Part shown: positions 1 to 6,258 of the stretch, one piece after another
How positions within the stretch are numbered: position 1 is the stretch's first letter
Layout of the letters: each line of letters opens with the position of its first letter
Notes under the pieces: model-generated
Databases searched by the model: none
What the model was told of the DNA's origin: nothing
Seen by the model: the letters and a program-made list of their open reading frames with translations, nothing else
DNA from: an uncultured Lachnospiraceae bacterium
GTDB taxonomy: Bacteria > Bacillota_A > Clostridia > Lachnospirales > Lachnospiraceae
NCBI GenBank assembly: GCA_902766415.1
Contig: CACXDR010000211.1
Coordinates: 1 to 8,185, forward strand
Direction: 5' to 3'
Length of the DNA: 8,185 bases
Program-made: the position numbers and the translations under genes

Positions 1-1308
1 GACATTCAGTACACGGCAGTCTTTGCGCCGACGGAAGACGTAACGGTCACGAATGAAGAGTATAGATCTACCGGGACAGACGAGGAAGCTGTTCTTGTAG
101 ATGGGGATATTTCTGTGACGGTGACGGACAGTACTGTGGACAGGAGCTCGGAGGACAGCACCGGCGGGGACAGCTCCAGCTTCTACGGCGTCGGAGCGGC
201 GGTCCTCGGAAAAGGCGGCACGGCATACCTGAAAAACCTGACCATCGATACGGACGCGAAGGGCGGCGCCGGAGTATTTGCCTACGGGGACGGCGTGGTC
301 TATGTCGCGGATTCCGCGGTCACGACGAAGAAGAGCACCTCCGGCGGGATCCACGCGGCAGGCGGCGGGACCCTGTATGCCTGGAACGTGAAAGCGGAGA
401 CGGACGGCGAATCCTCCGCGGCGATCCGCAGCGACCGCGGCGGAGGTACCATGGTGGTGGACGGCGGGAGCTACACGTCCAACGGAAACGGTTCTCCTGC
501 CATCTACTCCACGGCGGACATCGCCGTGAACAACGCAGTCCTGACAGCCAACGGGTCCGAGGCGGTCTGCATCGAAGGGCTGAACTCCATCCGCCTTTTC
601 GATTCCGACCTGACCGGAAACATGAAGGACCAGTCACAGAACGACTGCACCTGGAACGTGATCCTCTATCAGAGCATGTCCGGCGATTCCGAGATCGGAA
701 ACAGTACCTTTGAGATGAACGGCGGTACTCTGACCGCGAAGAACGGCGGCATGTTCTATTCCACCAACACCGAGTCAACCTTCATTCTGAAGGATGTGGA
801 CATCACATACGCGGAGGACAGCGAATTCTTCCTGAAGGTCACCGGCAACACAAACCAGCGCGGCTGGGGCAGTGCAGGAGCCAACGGCGCGGATACCCTC
901 TTCACGGCCATCAGCCAGGAGATGGAGGGCGATGTGATCTGGGACAGCATTTCCCGGCTGGATCTCTATATGACAGAGGGCAGCACGCTGAAAGGCGCCT
1001 TCATCGATGACGAGAGCGCCGCGGGGGACGGCGGGGACGGATGCGCGAACCTGTACATCAGCGCGGACAGTACCTGGACCGTGACCGAAGACAGCGTTCT
1101 TACGAACCTTTACAATGCAGGCACCATCGCGGATGATGCCGGCAGGGCCGTGACGATCCGGACAACGGACGGAAAGGTCCTCTCCGAAGGGACCTCCGGA
1201 TATACCATCACCGTCACGGATTATTCCGGCAGCGCGGATCTCTCCGGTGCGTCGAAGGCATCATCCTTCCGTGACTATGCTGTCGAAAAACCGCAGGAAT
1301 TACAGTAA
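1..1308 (+). CDS. Right-handed beta-helix repeat protein, C-terminal part (5' truncated)
   Basis: The frame is open from base 1 to the TAA at 1306-1308 (435 visible residues), so the gene starts outside the window; the GTG at 115 is an internal codon. The visible part is rich in Gly, Ser, Thr, Asp and Asn and nearly free of Cys. It repeats a coil of about 24 residues: GTAYLKNLTI (about residue 73), GVVYVADSAV (98), GTLYAWNVKA (123), GTMVVDGGSY (149), ADIAVNNAVL (172) and NSIRLFDSDL (195). Spacing is 23-26 residues, as in a parallel beta-helix such as pectate-lyase-like folds and adhesin passengers. Near the C-terminus, STWTVTEDSVLTNLYNAGTI resembles the capping region of autotransporter-type beta-helices. 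No LPXTG or membrane anchor is present at the C-terminus, so any anchor or signal peptide must lie upstream. A secreted or surface role is inferred; no catalytic residues can be assigned. Confidence 0.8.
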   Translation, partial: DIQYTAVFAPTEDVTVTNEEYRSTGTDEEAVLVDGDISVTVTDSTVDRSSEDSTGGDSSSFYGVGAAVLGKGGTAYLKNLTIDTDAKGGAGVFAYGDGVVYVADSAVTTKKSTSGGIHAAGGGTLYAWNVKAETDGESSAAIRSDRGGGTMVVDGGSYTSNGNGSPAIYSTADIAVNNAVLTANGSEAVCIEGLNSIRLFDSDLTGNMKDQSQNDCTWNVILYQSMSGDSEIGNSTFEMNGGTLTAKNGGMFYSTNTESTFILKDVDITYAEDSEFFLKVTGNTNQRGWGSAGANGADTLFTAISQEMEGDVIWDSISRLDLYMTEGSTLKGAFIDDESAAGDGGDGCANLYISADSTWTVTEDSVLTNLYNAGTIADDAGRAVTIRTTDGKVLSEGTSGYTITVTDYSGSADLSGASKASSFRDYAVEKPQELQ

Positions 1309-1334
1309 ATTGTGGTATCATATGATAAAGCGGA

Positions 1335-1367
1335 CGCGCCGCGGGCATCGAAGCCTCCCGCGGCGCG
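1335..1367. other. GC-rich intergenic hairpin
   Basis: An 11-bp perfect stem, CGCGCCGCGGG (1335-1345) against CCCGCGGCGCG (1357-1367), encloses an 11-nt loop. It lies 26 bases after the beta-helix stop and 40 bases before the hydrolase start. No T-run follows on either strand, so it is not a standard intrinsic terminator. It could be a pause or processing site or mRNA 3'-end protection. Confidence 0.45.
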
Positions 1368-1407
1368 CCGGGAACATGAAAATTTACTCGGAAAGGCGGT
1401 CCATCAT

Positions 1408-2031
1408 ATGAAAATCACATGGCTTGGTCATTCATGCTTCATGATCGAAGAAAACGGGTTCAGCGTCATCATGGATCCGTACAGCCCCGGCTCTGTCCCG
1501 GGATATCTGCCGCTTGACGCGGAGGCGGACATGGTCATCTGCTCCCACGGGCACGGCGACCACGGAGCTGTGGATGCGGTACGGAAGAAGGAAGGCGGGA
1601 CCTGCCCCTTTAAGATCACCGGCATCGACAGCTGGCATGACGAGGTGAAGGGCGCGAAGCGCGGGCCGAACCGCATTACGATCCTGGAAGCGGACGGGCT
1701 GAAGGCTGTCCATATGGGAGACATCGGCTGCGAGCTGGAGCCGGAGCAGTACGAGGCGCTGAAGGGCGCCGACGCCGTGATGATCCCCGTCGGCGGATGG
1801 TTCACCGCGGAGCCGGACGTGATCAAAAAGATGATCGACATCATCGACCCCGTCGTCACCATCCCGATGCATTTCCGGACAGAGGCCTTCGGGTATCCGG
1901 TGATCGGGACGCTTGACAGGTACACGGATCTCTGCAGCAACGTAAAGAACTACGGGAACAGCATCGAGATCACGAAGGGAATGGAAAAGCAGACAGCTGT
2001 CCTGAAGCCGGTGTTCGCGCCGCAGAAATGA
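1408..2031 (+). CDS. Metallo-beta-lactamase-fold hydrolase, UlaG-like
   Basis: The protein is 207 aa, typical for small UlaG/YtkL-like MBL proteins. The ATG at 1408 was chosen because the family N-terminus MKITWLGHSCF begins there and GGAAAGGCGG lies about 8 nt upstream. An in-frame GTG at 1312 would add 32 residues read through the GC-rich hairpin and is unlikely. Metal ligands are visible: the HxHxDH motif as SHGHGDHG (H47, H49, D51, H52), H77 in SWHDE, HMGD (H102, D105) and H155 in IPMHF. The DPYSPGS segment (residues 23-29) is also family-like. The protein has no signal peptide and should be a cytoplasmic, metal-dependent hydrolase. The UlaG group includes an L-ascorbate-6-phosphate lactonase, but no ascorbate genes are nearby, so the substrate is unknown. 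The gene lies 99 bp after the beta-helix gene on the same strand. Confidence 0.9.
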   Translation: MKITWLGHSCFMIEENGFSVIMDPYSPGSVPGYLPLDAEADMVICSHGHGDHGAVDAVRKKEGGTCPFKITGIDSWHDEVKGAKRGPNRITILEADGLKAVHMGDIGCELEPEQYEALKGADAVMIPVGGWFTAEPDVIKKMIDIIDPVVTIPMHFRTEAFGYPVIGTLDRYTDLCSNVKNYGNSIEITKGMEKQTAVLKPVFAPQK

Positions 2032-2044
2032 CATGAAAAAAGAA

Positions 2045-2112
2045 CTGCCGCATCAGGCCGGTTTTCCGATAAGGTCCCGGAAACCTTGTCCGGGACCGGC
2101 CTGATGCGGCAG
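2045..2112 (-). terminator. Long inverted repeat; intrinsic terminator in the minus direction
   Basis: CTGCCGCATCAGGCCGGT (2045-2062) is the exact reverse complement of 2095-2112. GAA (2042-2044) can extend the stem to TTC (2114-2116) past a one-base bulge. An inner hairpin, GGTCCCGG (2073-2080) with CCGGGACC (2090-2097), competes for the last three base pairs. On the minus strand the stem is followed at once by TTCTTTTTTC, which is a good U-tract. On the plus strand it is followed by CTTCAGTAAAAGG, which is not. As an intrinsic terminator it therefore points minus, although the nearest minus-strand gene is the LysR regulator ending at 2918. It could also end or pause the hydrolase transcript on the plus strand. 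Confidence 0.6.
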
Positions 2113-2136
2113 CTTCAGTAAAAGGAGGATATTCAA

Positions 2137-3009
2137 GTGCAGTACGAGGGCGATGTTTACAGACCGCCGAGTGAGGCGAGGAGCCTGATCATCCAGGTGA
2201 CGATCGGCTGCTCGCACAATAAGTGCACCTTCTGCCATATGTATACGGACAAGCAGTTCCGCATCCGGAAAAAGGAAGAGATCATGCGGGATCTCGACGA
2301 CTGCAGGGCAATGTACGGACCGTGGGTGGCCCGCGTGTTCTTTGCGGACGGGGACGCGCTGATCGTCCCGACGGAGCTGCTGCTTGAGCTTCTCGATTAC
2401 GTCCACAGGAATTTCCCGGCTGTCGAGCGGATCACGTCCTACGGGACGGCGCACGACGTCCTGAGAAAGTCGGAGGAGGAGCTGAAGGCGCTGGCCGCAG
2501 CGGGACTCCAGATGATCTACCTCGGCGCGGAGTCCGGGGACGACCAGGTCCTGATCGATATAAAGAAGGGCGAGACCGCCGCGGACATCATCGAGGCCGG
2601 GCGGAAGCTGAAGCGCTGCGGGATCAAGACCTCCGTCACCCTGATCTCCGGGCTCGGCGGCAGGAAGGGGCTCGAAAGCCACGCGGTAAAGTCCGCCGAG
2701 CTGATCAACGGCATGAACCCGGAATTCGCTTCCATCCTGACGCTGCATCTCACCGACGATTCCCCGATGGCGCAGGAGATCGCGAGAGGGGAGCGGGAGC
2801 TCCTGAAGCCGGATGAGATCATGACGGAAACGGAGCTCTTCCTCAGGGCGATCGACTCTCCCGGGACAGTCTTCCGCACGAACCACGCGTCAAACTATGT
2901 AGCGCTCGGCGGGACGTTCAACGAGGATATTCCCCGGCTCCTTCGCCAGGTCGAAGAGGCGCGGGAGAAGCAGCGTTACCGTCTTGAGGAGTGGCGGAGG
3001 AGATTGTAG
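2137..3009 (+). CDS. Radical SAM protein of the Elp3/MiaB/NifB-like group
   Basis: The protein is 290 aa. It starts with GTG, and the start is fixed by AAAGGAGG ending 8 nt upstream. The N-terminus YRPPSEARSLIIQVTIGCSH carries the iron-sulfur cluster motif CSHNKCTFC, with cysteines at residues 25, 30 and 33. The spacing is Cx4CxxC rather than the textbook Cx3CxxC, but GCSHNKCTFC recurs in a known radical SAM subfamily. Further SAM-site features are FFADGDAL (about residue 69), YLGAESGDDQ (residues 128-137) and LISGLGG (about residue 170). No B12-binding or other accessory domain is present, so this is a single core domain plus a short basic tail. It should bind a 4Fe-4S cluster and cleave S-adenosylmethionine to a radical in the cytoplasm. 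The substrate cannot be told from sequence. The last 92 bases overlap the LysR gene on the opposite strand. Confidence 0.88.
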   Translation: MQYEGDVYRPPSEARSLIIQVTIGCSHNKCTFCHMYTDKQFRIRKKEEIMRDLDDCRAMYGPWVARVFFADGDALIVPTELLLELLDYVHRNFPAVERITSYGTAHDVLRKSEEELKALAAAGLQMIYLGAESGDDQVLIDIKKGETAADIIEAGRKLKRCGIKTSVTLISGLGGRKGLESHAVKSAELINGMNPEFASILTLHLTDDSPMAQEIARGERELLKPDEIMTETELFLRAIDSPGTVFRTNHASNYVALGGTFNEDIPRLLRQVEEAREKQRYRLEEWRRRL

Positions 3010-3952
3010 ACCGGATCTCATCGGAAAGAGCGCGGTACCGTTCACGGACCGCGCTTATAAATTCTGACTCGATCCCGGTGGGCTTCTTCCCTTCCTTCAT
3101 GATGATGCCGAAGCGGAGATTCTCGGAGCAGCCCTTCAGCGGGATATTGTCCACATTGAAGAGGGAGCTCTGGTACGGGAATTTTGTGAGCCCGATCGTA
3201 AAGAAGTTCGTGGTCGAGATGAGGCGGATCTGCTCCATGCGGTCGTTCACGTAGATGATCTTCGGGAATTCGTTGAGATCGACCAGGCCGTACTGCGTGG
3301 AGATATTATAGAAGAAATCCTCATACTGGCCGATATAGCGGACAAAGCCGTAGCCCTGGAGCTCGTTGATGTCGAGCTCGGCGACGTCCCGTCCTCGGAC
3401 GAGCGGGTGCTCCGCTGAGATCACGACGTAGGGCTTGAATTTGGCGAGCGGGATGAACTGAAGCTTTTTATTTTCCAGGTTCCGCATCATGAGGCTGTTT
3501 TCCTTTAAGGAAAAGTGGATCACGCCGAGCTCGGAATAGCCGCTCGCGACCTCGTCGATCACGTTGGTGGTACTGTCCTCGTGGAGGCGCAGGAACAGGT
3601 TTTCCTGGTCCTGATGCGCCTTGCACACGTCGTTAAAGCAGTAGGCGGTCTGGGAGAAGCGCGTCATGGATACCGTGAGGCGGCTCCCTGCCCGGTGGAC
3701 CTGCCTGACAAAATGGTCCAGGCTGTCCATCTCGTTCAGGATGGTCTGGCAGTGCTGCAGCAGGCTTTCGCCGTTCCTGGTCAGCCGGGACCCCTGGTTC
3801 GTGCGCTGGAACAGCGCAAACCCGACCTCCTCCTCGATGGATTTGATGATGTGGCTCAGCTGCGGCTGGGAGATGAACATGGCTTTCGCGGCGGCGTTGA
3901 TGGAGCCGTATTTCGCGACGCCCACAAAGTACTTGAGATTCTTTGTATCCAT
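2918..3952 (-). CDS. LysR-type transcriptional regulator with C-terminal extension
   Basis: The protein is 344 aa, longer than the usual 290-310. Residues 1-65 form the LysR winged helix-turn-helix, with FVGVAKYGSINAAAKAMFIS, then QPQLSHIIKSIEEEVGFALF and the wing QRTNQGSRLTRNGE. Residues about 92-310 are the effector-binding domain; its ligand is unknown. The last 30 or so residues, ending in PGEGAGEYPR, are rich in Pro, Ala and Gly and are encoded entirely by the antisense of the radical SAM 3' end. They look like an overprinted tail gained by loss of an earlier stop. The ATG at 3952 has only a weak ribosome binding site (AGCAGGT). The gene is divergent from the 272-aa gene at 4177, the usual layout for a LysR regulator and a target gene, so that gene is the first candidate target, along with the regulator itself. 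Confidence 0.92.
   Translation of the reverse strand: MDTKNLKYFVGVAKYGSINAAAKAMFISQPQLSHIIKSIEEEVGFALFQRTNQGSRLTRNGESLLQHCQTILNEMDSLDHFVRQVHRAGSRLTVSMTRFSQTAYCFNDVCKAHQDQENLFLRLHEDSTTNVIDEVASGYSELGVIHFSLKENSLMMRNLENKKLQFIPLAKFKPYVVISAEHPLVRGRDVAELDINELQGYGFVRYIGQYEDFFYNISTQYGLVDLNEFPKIIYVNDRMEQIRLISTTNFFTIGLTKFPYQSSLFNVDNIPLKGCSENLRFGIIMKEGKKPTGIESEFISAVRERYRALSDEIRSTISSATPQDGNAASPAPLRPGEGAGEYPR
3029..3068 (+). terminator. Possible weak terminator of the radical SAM gene inside the LysR coding region
   Basis: AGCGCGGT (3029-3036) pairs perfectly with ACCGCGCT (3048-3055). CCG/CGG (3038-3040 with 3045-3047) closes a four-base loop after a single bulged A. The hairpin starts 20 nt after the radical SAM stop and is followed by TATAAATTC, a poor U-tract. 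The same bases encode the ERYRALS stretch of the LysR protein, so the structure may be incidental. Confidence 0.35.
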
Positions 3953-4020
3953 AGGTTTACCTGCTTTTAAGAATTGTGCCTGAGCCGTGCCTGGAAAGCG
4001 GCGCGGCGGCCCTTAGCGCT

Positions 4021-4049
4021 ATTTTATACTGTTTCAGGGGTATGAACAA
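4021..4049 (-). promoter_or_regulatory. Predicted promoter of the LysR-type regulator
   Basis: On the minus strand, TTGTTC (4049-4044) and TAAAAT (4026-4021) are separated by 17 bases. The start would be near 4014, giving a leader of about 60 nt before the ATG at 3952. The match is moderate. Confidence 0.5.
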
Positions 4050-4117
4050 GCGCCCGGTCGGGCAATGCTGTCAGAAAAACCTTATGTTCCGTTCATAAAA
4101 AACGGTAAAAAAGGCAA

Positions 4118-4146
4118 TTGAAAAAAGGGACAGGAACGGTTACAAT
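4118..4146 (+). promoter_or_regulatory. Predicted sigma-A promoter of the 272-aa protein gene
   Basis: TTGAAA (4118-4123) and TACAAT (4141-4146) are 17 bases apart. The start would be near 4153, giving a short leader of about 24 nt with AAAGGAG at 4165-4171. The upstream tract (4095-4117) is A-rich. AACGGT occurs twice (4101-4106 and 4135-4140) around the -35 box and could be a regulator contact. Confidence 0.65.
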
Positions 4147-4176
4147 GCTGTCTGTTTCGCATGGAAAGGAGCAGAC

Positions 4177-4995
4177 GTGGTAAAAGATCTATTTGAACAC
4201 CTGAATTGTATATTTCCTGATGAGGCCGAGGGCATGCCCGCCCTCAGGGCGGCGTTTGAGGAAAAGCCGCTTTTCACAGCCTTCATGCCCTGCATCGATA
4301 TGGACTTCTGGCCGCTTTATATCCTAGAGGAGACGGAAGCAAGAAAGTATCTGAACGGAGGAAAAGCCGGGGAGGCGGAGAAGCCCGAAAAGCCCGAAAG
4401 GCATTCGTTCTTCGGGAAGAGGAAGGCGGTCCTGCCGCCGGTGCCGGACGGACAGCGGCTTTTTATCGTTCCTCTTGGCGGGAAGGATTTCCATATCCGC
4501 CCGCAGGTGACAGAGCTGATCGATGATCTTTACCTCCGGGATGAGTTCCCGAGCTGGGACCTTGACTATGACGGCGGGATCACCGGGATCATGCTGATGG
4601 AGCTTGACGGCGCGGAGCACTCGCTCGAGGTGAAGCATATCGGGACCTTCAGCGCTGTCTGCCTTTCCGTTTCCTGGAAGAACGGCGGGACGGACACGCT
4701 GGTCTGCTTCTGGGAGACGCCGGAATGGTGCTGGGAGAATATCATCGAAAAGTACGATATCGCAGTCGACATGCTGATAAATTCCTCAAAGGGCTTCGGG
4801 ACGAAGCTCCTGAAGGGGGAGATGTGGCCCCTGCTGAACGGGACGAAGAAGCCGGAGCTGCTTCCGCCGTTCTACTTCAACGGCAAAAACTCCGCGTTCC
4901 CGGAGAAGGCGGGCTTCAATATTATTTACGAGGTCCCGGAGAGCGACCGTTTTGACGGGGACAGCTTGATCTGCGAGACGCCGTGGAAGCGATGA
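4177..4995 (+). CDS. Conserved-looking protein of unknown function (272 aa)
   Basis: I do not recognise this protein. It starts at GTG 4177, with AAAGGAG five bases upstream and a good promoter before that, so it is probably real. It has no signal peptide, membrane segment or familiar catalytic motif and looks soluble and cytoplasmic. It contains eight tryptophans, three of them close together in CFWETPEWCW (about residues 177-186). A charged low-complexity linker, GEAEKPEKPER (about 65-75), separates an N-terminal segment of about 60 residues from the main body. PSWDLDYDGG (about 125-134) and LLPPFYFNGK (about 228-237) are further recognisable blocks for a profile search. It is divergent from the LysR gene and could be its target. 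The mixed alpha/beta composition would suit a stand-alone immunity, SMI1-like or DUF-type domain, but I see no motif to support such a call. Confidence 0.7.
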   Translation: MVKDLFEHLNCIFPDEAEGMPALRAAFEEKPLFTAFMPCIDMDFWPLYILEETEARKYLNGGKAGEAEKPEKPERHSFFGKRKAVLPPVPDGQRLFIVPLGGKDFHIRPQVTELIDDLYLRDEFPSWDLDYDGGITGIMLMELDGAEHSLEVKHIGTFSAVCLSVSWKNGGTDTLVCFWETPEWCWENIIEKYDIAVDMLINSSKGFGTKLLKGEMWPLLNGTKKPELLPPFYFNGKNSAFPEKAGFNIIYEVPESDRFDGDSLICETPWKR

Positions 4996-5038
4996 AAGAC
5001 TGTGATCCGGTGAATGCCGCAGGATGCGGCGGGAGAGA

Positions 5039-5067
5039 TTGACAGAACCCTGCCGGACCCATAAAAT
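5039..5067 (+). promoter_or_regulatory. Promoter of tRNA-Leu
   Basis: A perfect -35 TTGACA (5039-5044) and TAAAAT (5062-5067) have a 17-base spacer. Transcription should begin near 5074, about 27 nt before the mature tRNA 5' end. The tRNA is thus transcribed independently of the upstream 272-aa gene. Confidence 0.75.
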
Positions 5068-5078
5068 GATAACTGTCC

Positions 5079-5095
5079 CCGGAGCTGGTCTCCGG
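5079..5095 (+). other. Leader hairpin just upstream of the tRNA
   Basis: CCGGAG and CTCCGG form a perfect 6-bp stem with the 5-nt loop CTGGT. The hairpin ends 5 nt before the tRNA, so it would sit in the precursor leader removed by RNase P. Confidence 0.5.
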
Positions 5096-5100
5096 AAAAG

Positions 5101-5180
5101 GCAGCTGTGGCGGAATTGGAAGACGCGCTGGATTTAGGTTCCAGTGAGTGATCGTGCAGGTTCAAACCCTGTCAGCTGCA
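5101..5180 (+). tRNA. tRNA-Leu, anticodon UAG
   Basis: A full cloverleaf can be drawn. The acceptor stem is GCAGCTG (5101-5107) with CAGCTGC (5173-5179) and discriminator A5180. The D stem is GCG/CGC (5110-5112 with 5124-5126). The anticodon stem is CTGGA/TCCAG (5128-5132 with 5140-5144), with loop TTTAGGT and anticodon TAG at 5135-5137. A variable arm of 11 nt (5145-5155) can form a 3-bp stem, consistent with type II tRNA-Leu. The T stem is GCAGG/CCTGT with loop TTCAAAC (5161-5167). CCA is not encoded, since GAAAAG follows the discriminator, and must be added by nucleotidyltransferase. It reads CUA and probably other CUN leucine codons. Confidence 0.96.
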
Positions 5181-5190
5181 GAAAAGAAAG

Positions 5191-5233
5191 GATCCCGGAG
5201 ATCGTGGAAGACCCATGATCTCCGGGATCTTTT
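5191..5233. terminator. Strong bidirectional intrinsic terminator
   Basis: GATCCCGGAGATC (5191-5203) pairs perfectly with 5217-5229. GTGG/CCAT (5204-5207 with 5213-5216, one G-U) extends this to 17 bp with the 5-nt loop AAGAC. TTTT follows on the plus strand. On the minus strand the sequence after the stem is CTTTCTTTTC. It ends the tRNA transcript 11 nt after the mature 3' end and probably also the convergent degV-family transcript. Confidence 0.9.
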
Positions 5234-5283
5234 GACCTTTCAGGTGCCTGTCATCCTTCCGTCTTTTTGCTTTAGCGGAGCCT

Positions 5284-6156
5284 TCATCCTTCCAGGAACT
5301 GGATGCCGGCGCCGAGGAGGTGCGGGCCCAGGTGGACGGCGAGCGTCGCGTCGAGCTGTCCGTGCATGACGAGCCGGGCGTCCGGGAGGGCGGCAAGAAT
5401 GTCGGCCTTCAGGGCATCGCCCGCTTCGGGCGTTCCGCCGTCACAGACCACGAGGTTGTAGGGAACGCCGGGACGTTTTGCCGCAAGCTGGCGGACGCAT
5501 TCAAGGAGATGCCGCGGGACCGCCTTGCTCCCGTGTACCTTGACCGCGGTGGAAAGGGCGCCGGACTCGCTGAAGGTGATGATGGGCTTGATCTTAAGAA
5601 GGGAGCCGACCAGCTCGGTCACACGTCCGATCCTCCCGCCTCTCTTCAGGTATTCCAGCGTGTCGATCGAGAAGAAGACGGAGGTATCCGCGGCCAGGCG
5701 CTCCGCCATGGCCTTCACGGAGCTGAAGGGGTGGCCTTCAAGGATATATTTTGCCGTCTGCACGGCAAGGATCCCGACGCCGACGCTTGCGGAGTTCGTG
5801 TTGATGACTGCCATCTCGAGGTCCTTAAGCTCCTGCCCGATGAGCCGGAAGAGGTTCGTCGCGCTGGAAAGGCTTTCCGCGAGGATGAGGACGATGACCT
5901 TGTTGAAGCCGTCCGCGCGGATACGGTCCAGGATGGCCTGGATATCGTCCATCCCCGGCAGGCTGGTCTTCAGGTCGCAGCTTACCTGCATGCGGTAGAC
6001 ATCGTCCACGGTGATGTCCACCCCGTCCCTGTACTCATGGACGCCGTCGGTAATGCGCAGCGGGAGCGTGTAGATGGGCAGCCCGTCTGCAAAGCCTGCG
6101 GGAATATCACCCTCGGTGTCTGTGATCACGGCGATCTTATCCTGTATCTGCGTCAT
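5284..6156 (-). CDS. DegV family fatty-acid-binding protein
   Basis: The protein is 290 aa, the normal DegV length. The ATG at 6156 is chosen because the family N-terminus IAVITDTEGDIP follows it and GGAG lies 8 nt upstream; an in-frame ATG at 6258 would add 34 residues across the promoter. Family blocks in order are ITDTEGDIP (residues 11-19), TSLPG (64-68, the usual TSxPS loop that contacts the fatty-acid carboxylate), ESLSSATNLF (about 94-103), NTNSASVGVG (119-128), DTLEYLKRGGRIG (165-177) with SLLKIKPII, and HLGPHLLGAG (275-284). DegV/FakB proteins bind a fatty acid and hand it to the kinase FakA for phosphorylation. No FakA gene is in the window, so a FakB role is family-based inference. 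The gene is divergent from the TetR regulator and converges on the tRNA, sharing its terminator. Confidence 0.93.
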   Translation of the reverse strand: MTQIQDKIAVITDTEGDIPAGFADGLPIYTLPLRITDGVHEYRDGVDITVDDVYRMQVSCDLKTSLPGMDDIQAILDRIRADGFNKVIVLILAESLSSATNLFRLIGQELKDLEMAVINTNSASVGVGILAVQTAKYILEGHPFSSVKAMAERLAADTSVFFSIDTLEYLKRGGRIGRVTELVGSLLKIKPIITFSESGALSTAVKVHGSKAVPRHLLECVRQLAAKRPGVPYNLVVCDGGTPEAGDALKADILAALPDARLVMHGQLDATLAVHLGPHLLGAGIQFLEG

Positions 6157-6195
6157 AATCTGTTCTCCGGTCTGAATGCAAATTCTCACAAGTGT

Positions 6196-6223
6196 ATTAT
6201 ACGGCTTTGAACCTTGAAAACAA
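6196..6223 (-). promoter_or_regulatory. Predicted promoter of the degV-family gene
   Basis: On the minus strand, TTGTTT (6223-6218) and a perfect TATAAT (6201-6196) are separated by 16 bases, giving a leader of about 33 nt. Its -35 box overlaps that of the divergent TetR promoter at 6218-6219, so RNA polymerase probably cannot occupy both at once. Confidence 0.65.
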
Positions 6224-6242
6224 TGGCCAGTTTTGTTAAAAT
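6214..6242 (+). promoter_or_regulatory. Predicted promoter of the TetR regulator operon
   Basis: TTGAAA (6214-6219) and TAAAAT (6237-6242) are separated by 17 bases. The -10 box runs two bases into the palindrome at 6241-6258, so a protein bound there would block the promoter. Confidence 0.7.
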
Positions 6243-6258
6243 GTGTAAAAATACACAT
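6241..6258. promoter_or_regulatory. Probable TetR operator palindrome
   Basis: ATGTGTA and TACACAT form a perfect 7-bp dyad around the centre AAAA, 18 bp in total. It covers the predicted transcription start and ends 2 bp before the GGGGGAG ribosome binding site. Size, symmetry and position fit an autoregulatory TetR-family site. A partial half-site, AGTGTA, also occurs at 6191-6196, next to the degV -10 box. Confidence 0.65.

Noticed and set aside
1300..1326. Possible promoter for the hydrolase gene, TTACAG and TATGAT, the latter inside the palindrome TATCATATGATA (1316-1327)
   Set aside because: The spacer is only 15 bases and the -35 match is weak; the palindrome alone is not enough to call a site.
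2053..2886. Long open frame of 277 codons on the minus strand inside the radical SAM gene
   Set aside because: It is the antisense shadow of a GC-rich gene with a clear family match on the plus strand, and it resembles no protein family I know.
4026..4043. ATAC-N10-GTAT dyad inside the LysR promoter spacer as a LysR operator
   Set aside because: The arms are only four bases and the symmetry does not fit the usual T-N11-A LysR box; chance is likely.
5016..5030. GCCGC-AGGAT-GCGGC hairpin after the 272-aa gene as a terminator
   Set aside because: The stem is only 5 bp and no T-run follows.
5320..6210. Long plus-strand frame of 296 codons opposite the degV-family gene
   Set aside because: The minus-strand DegV product has all family motifs; the plus-strand frame is low in hydrophobic residues and is a shadow.
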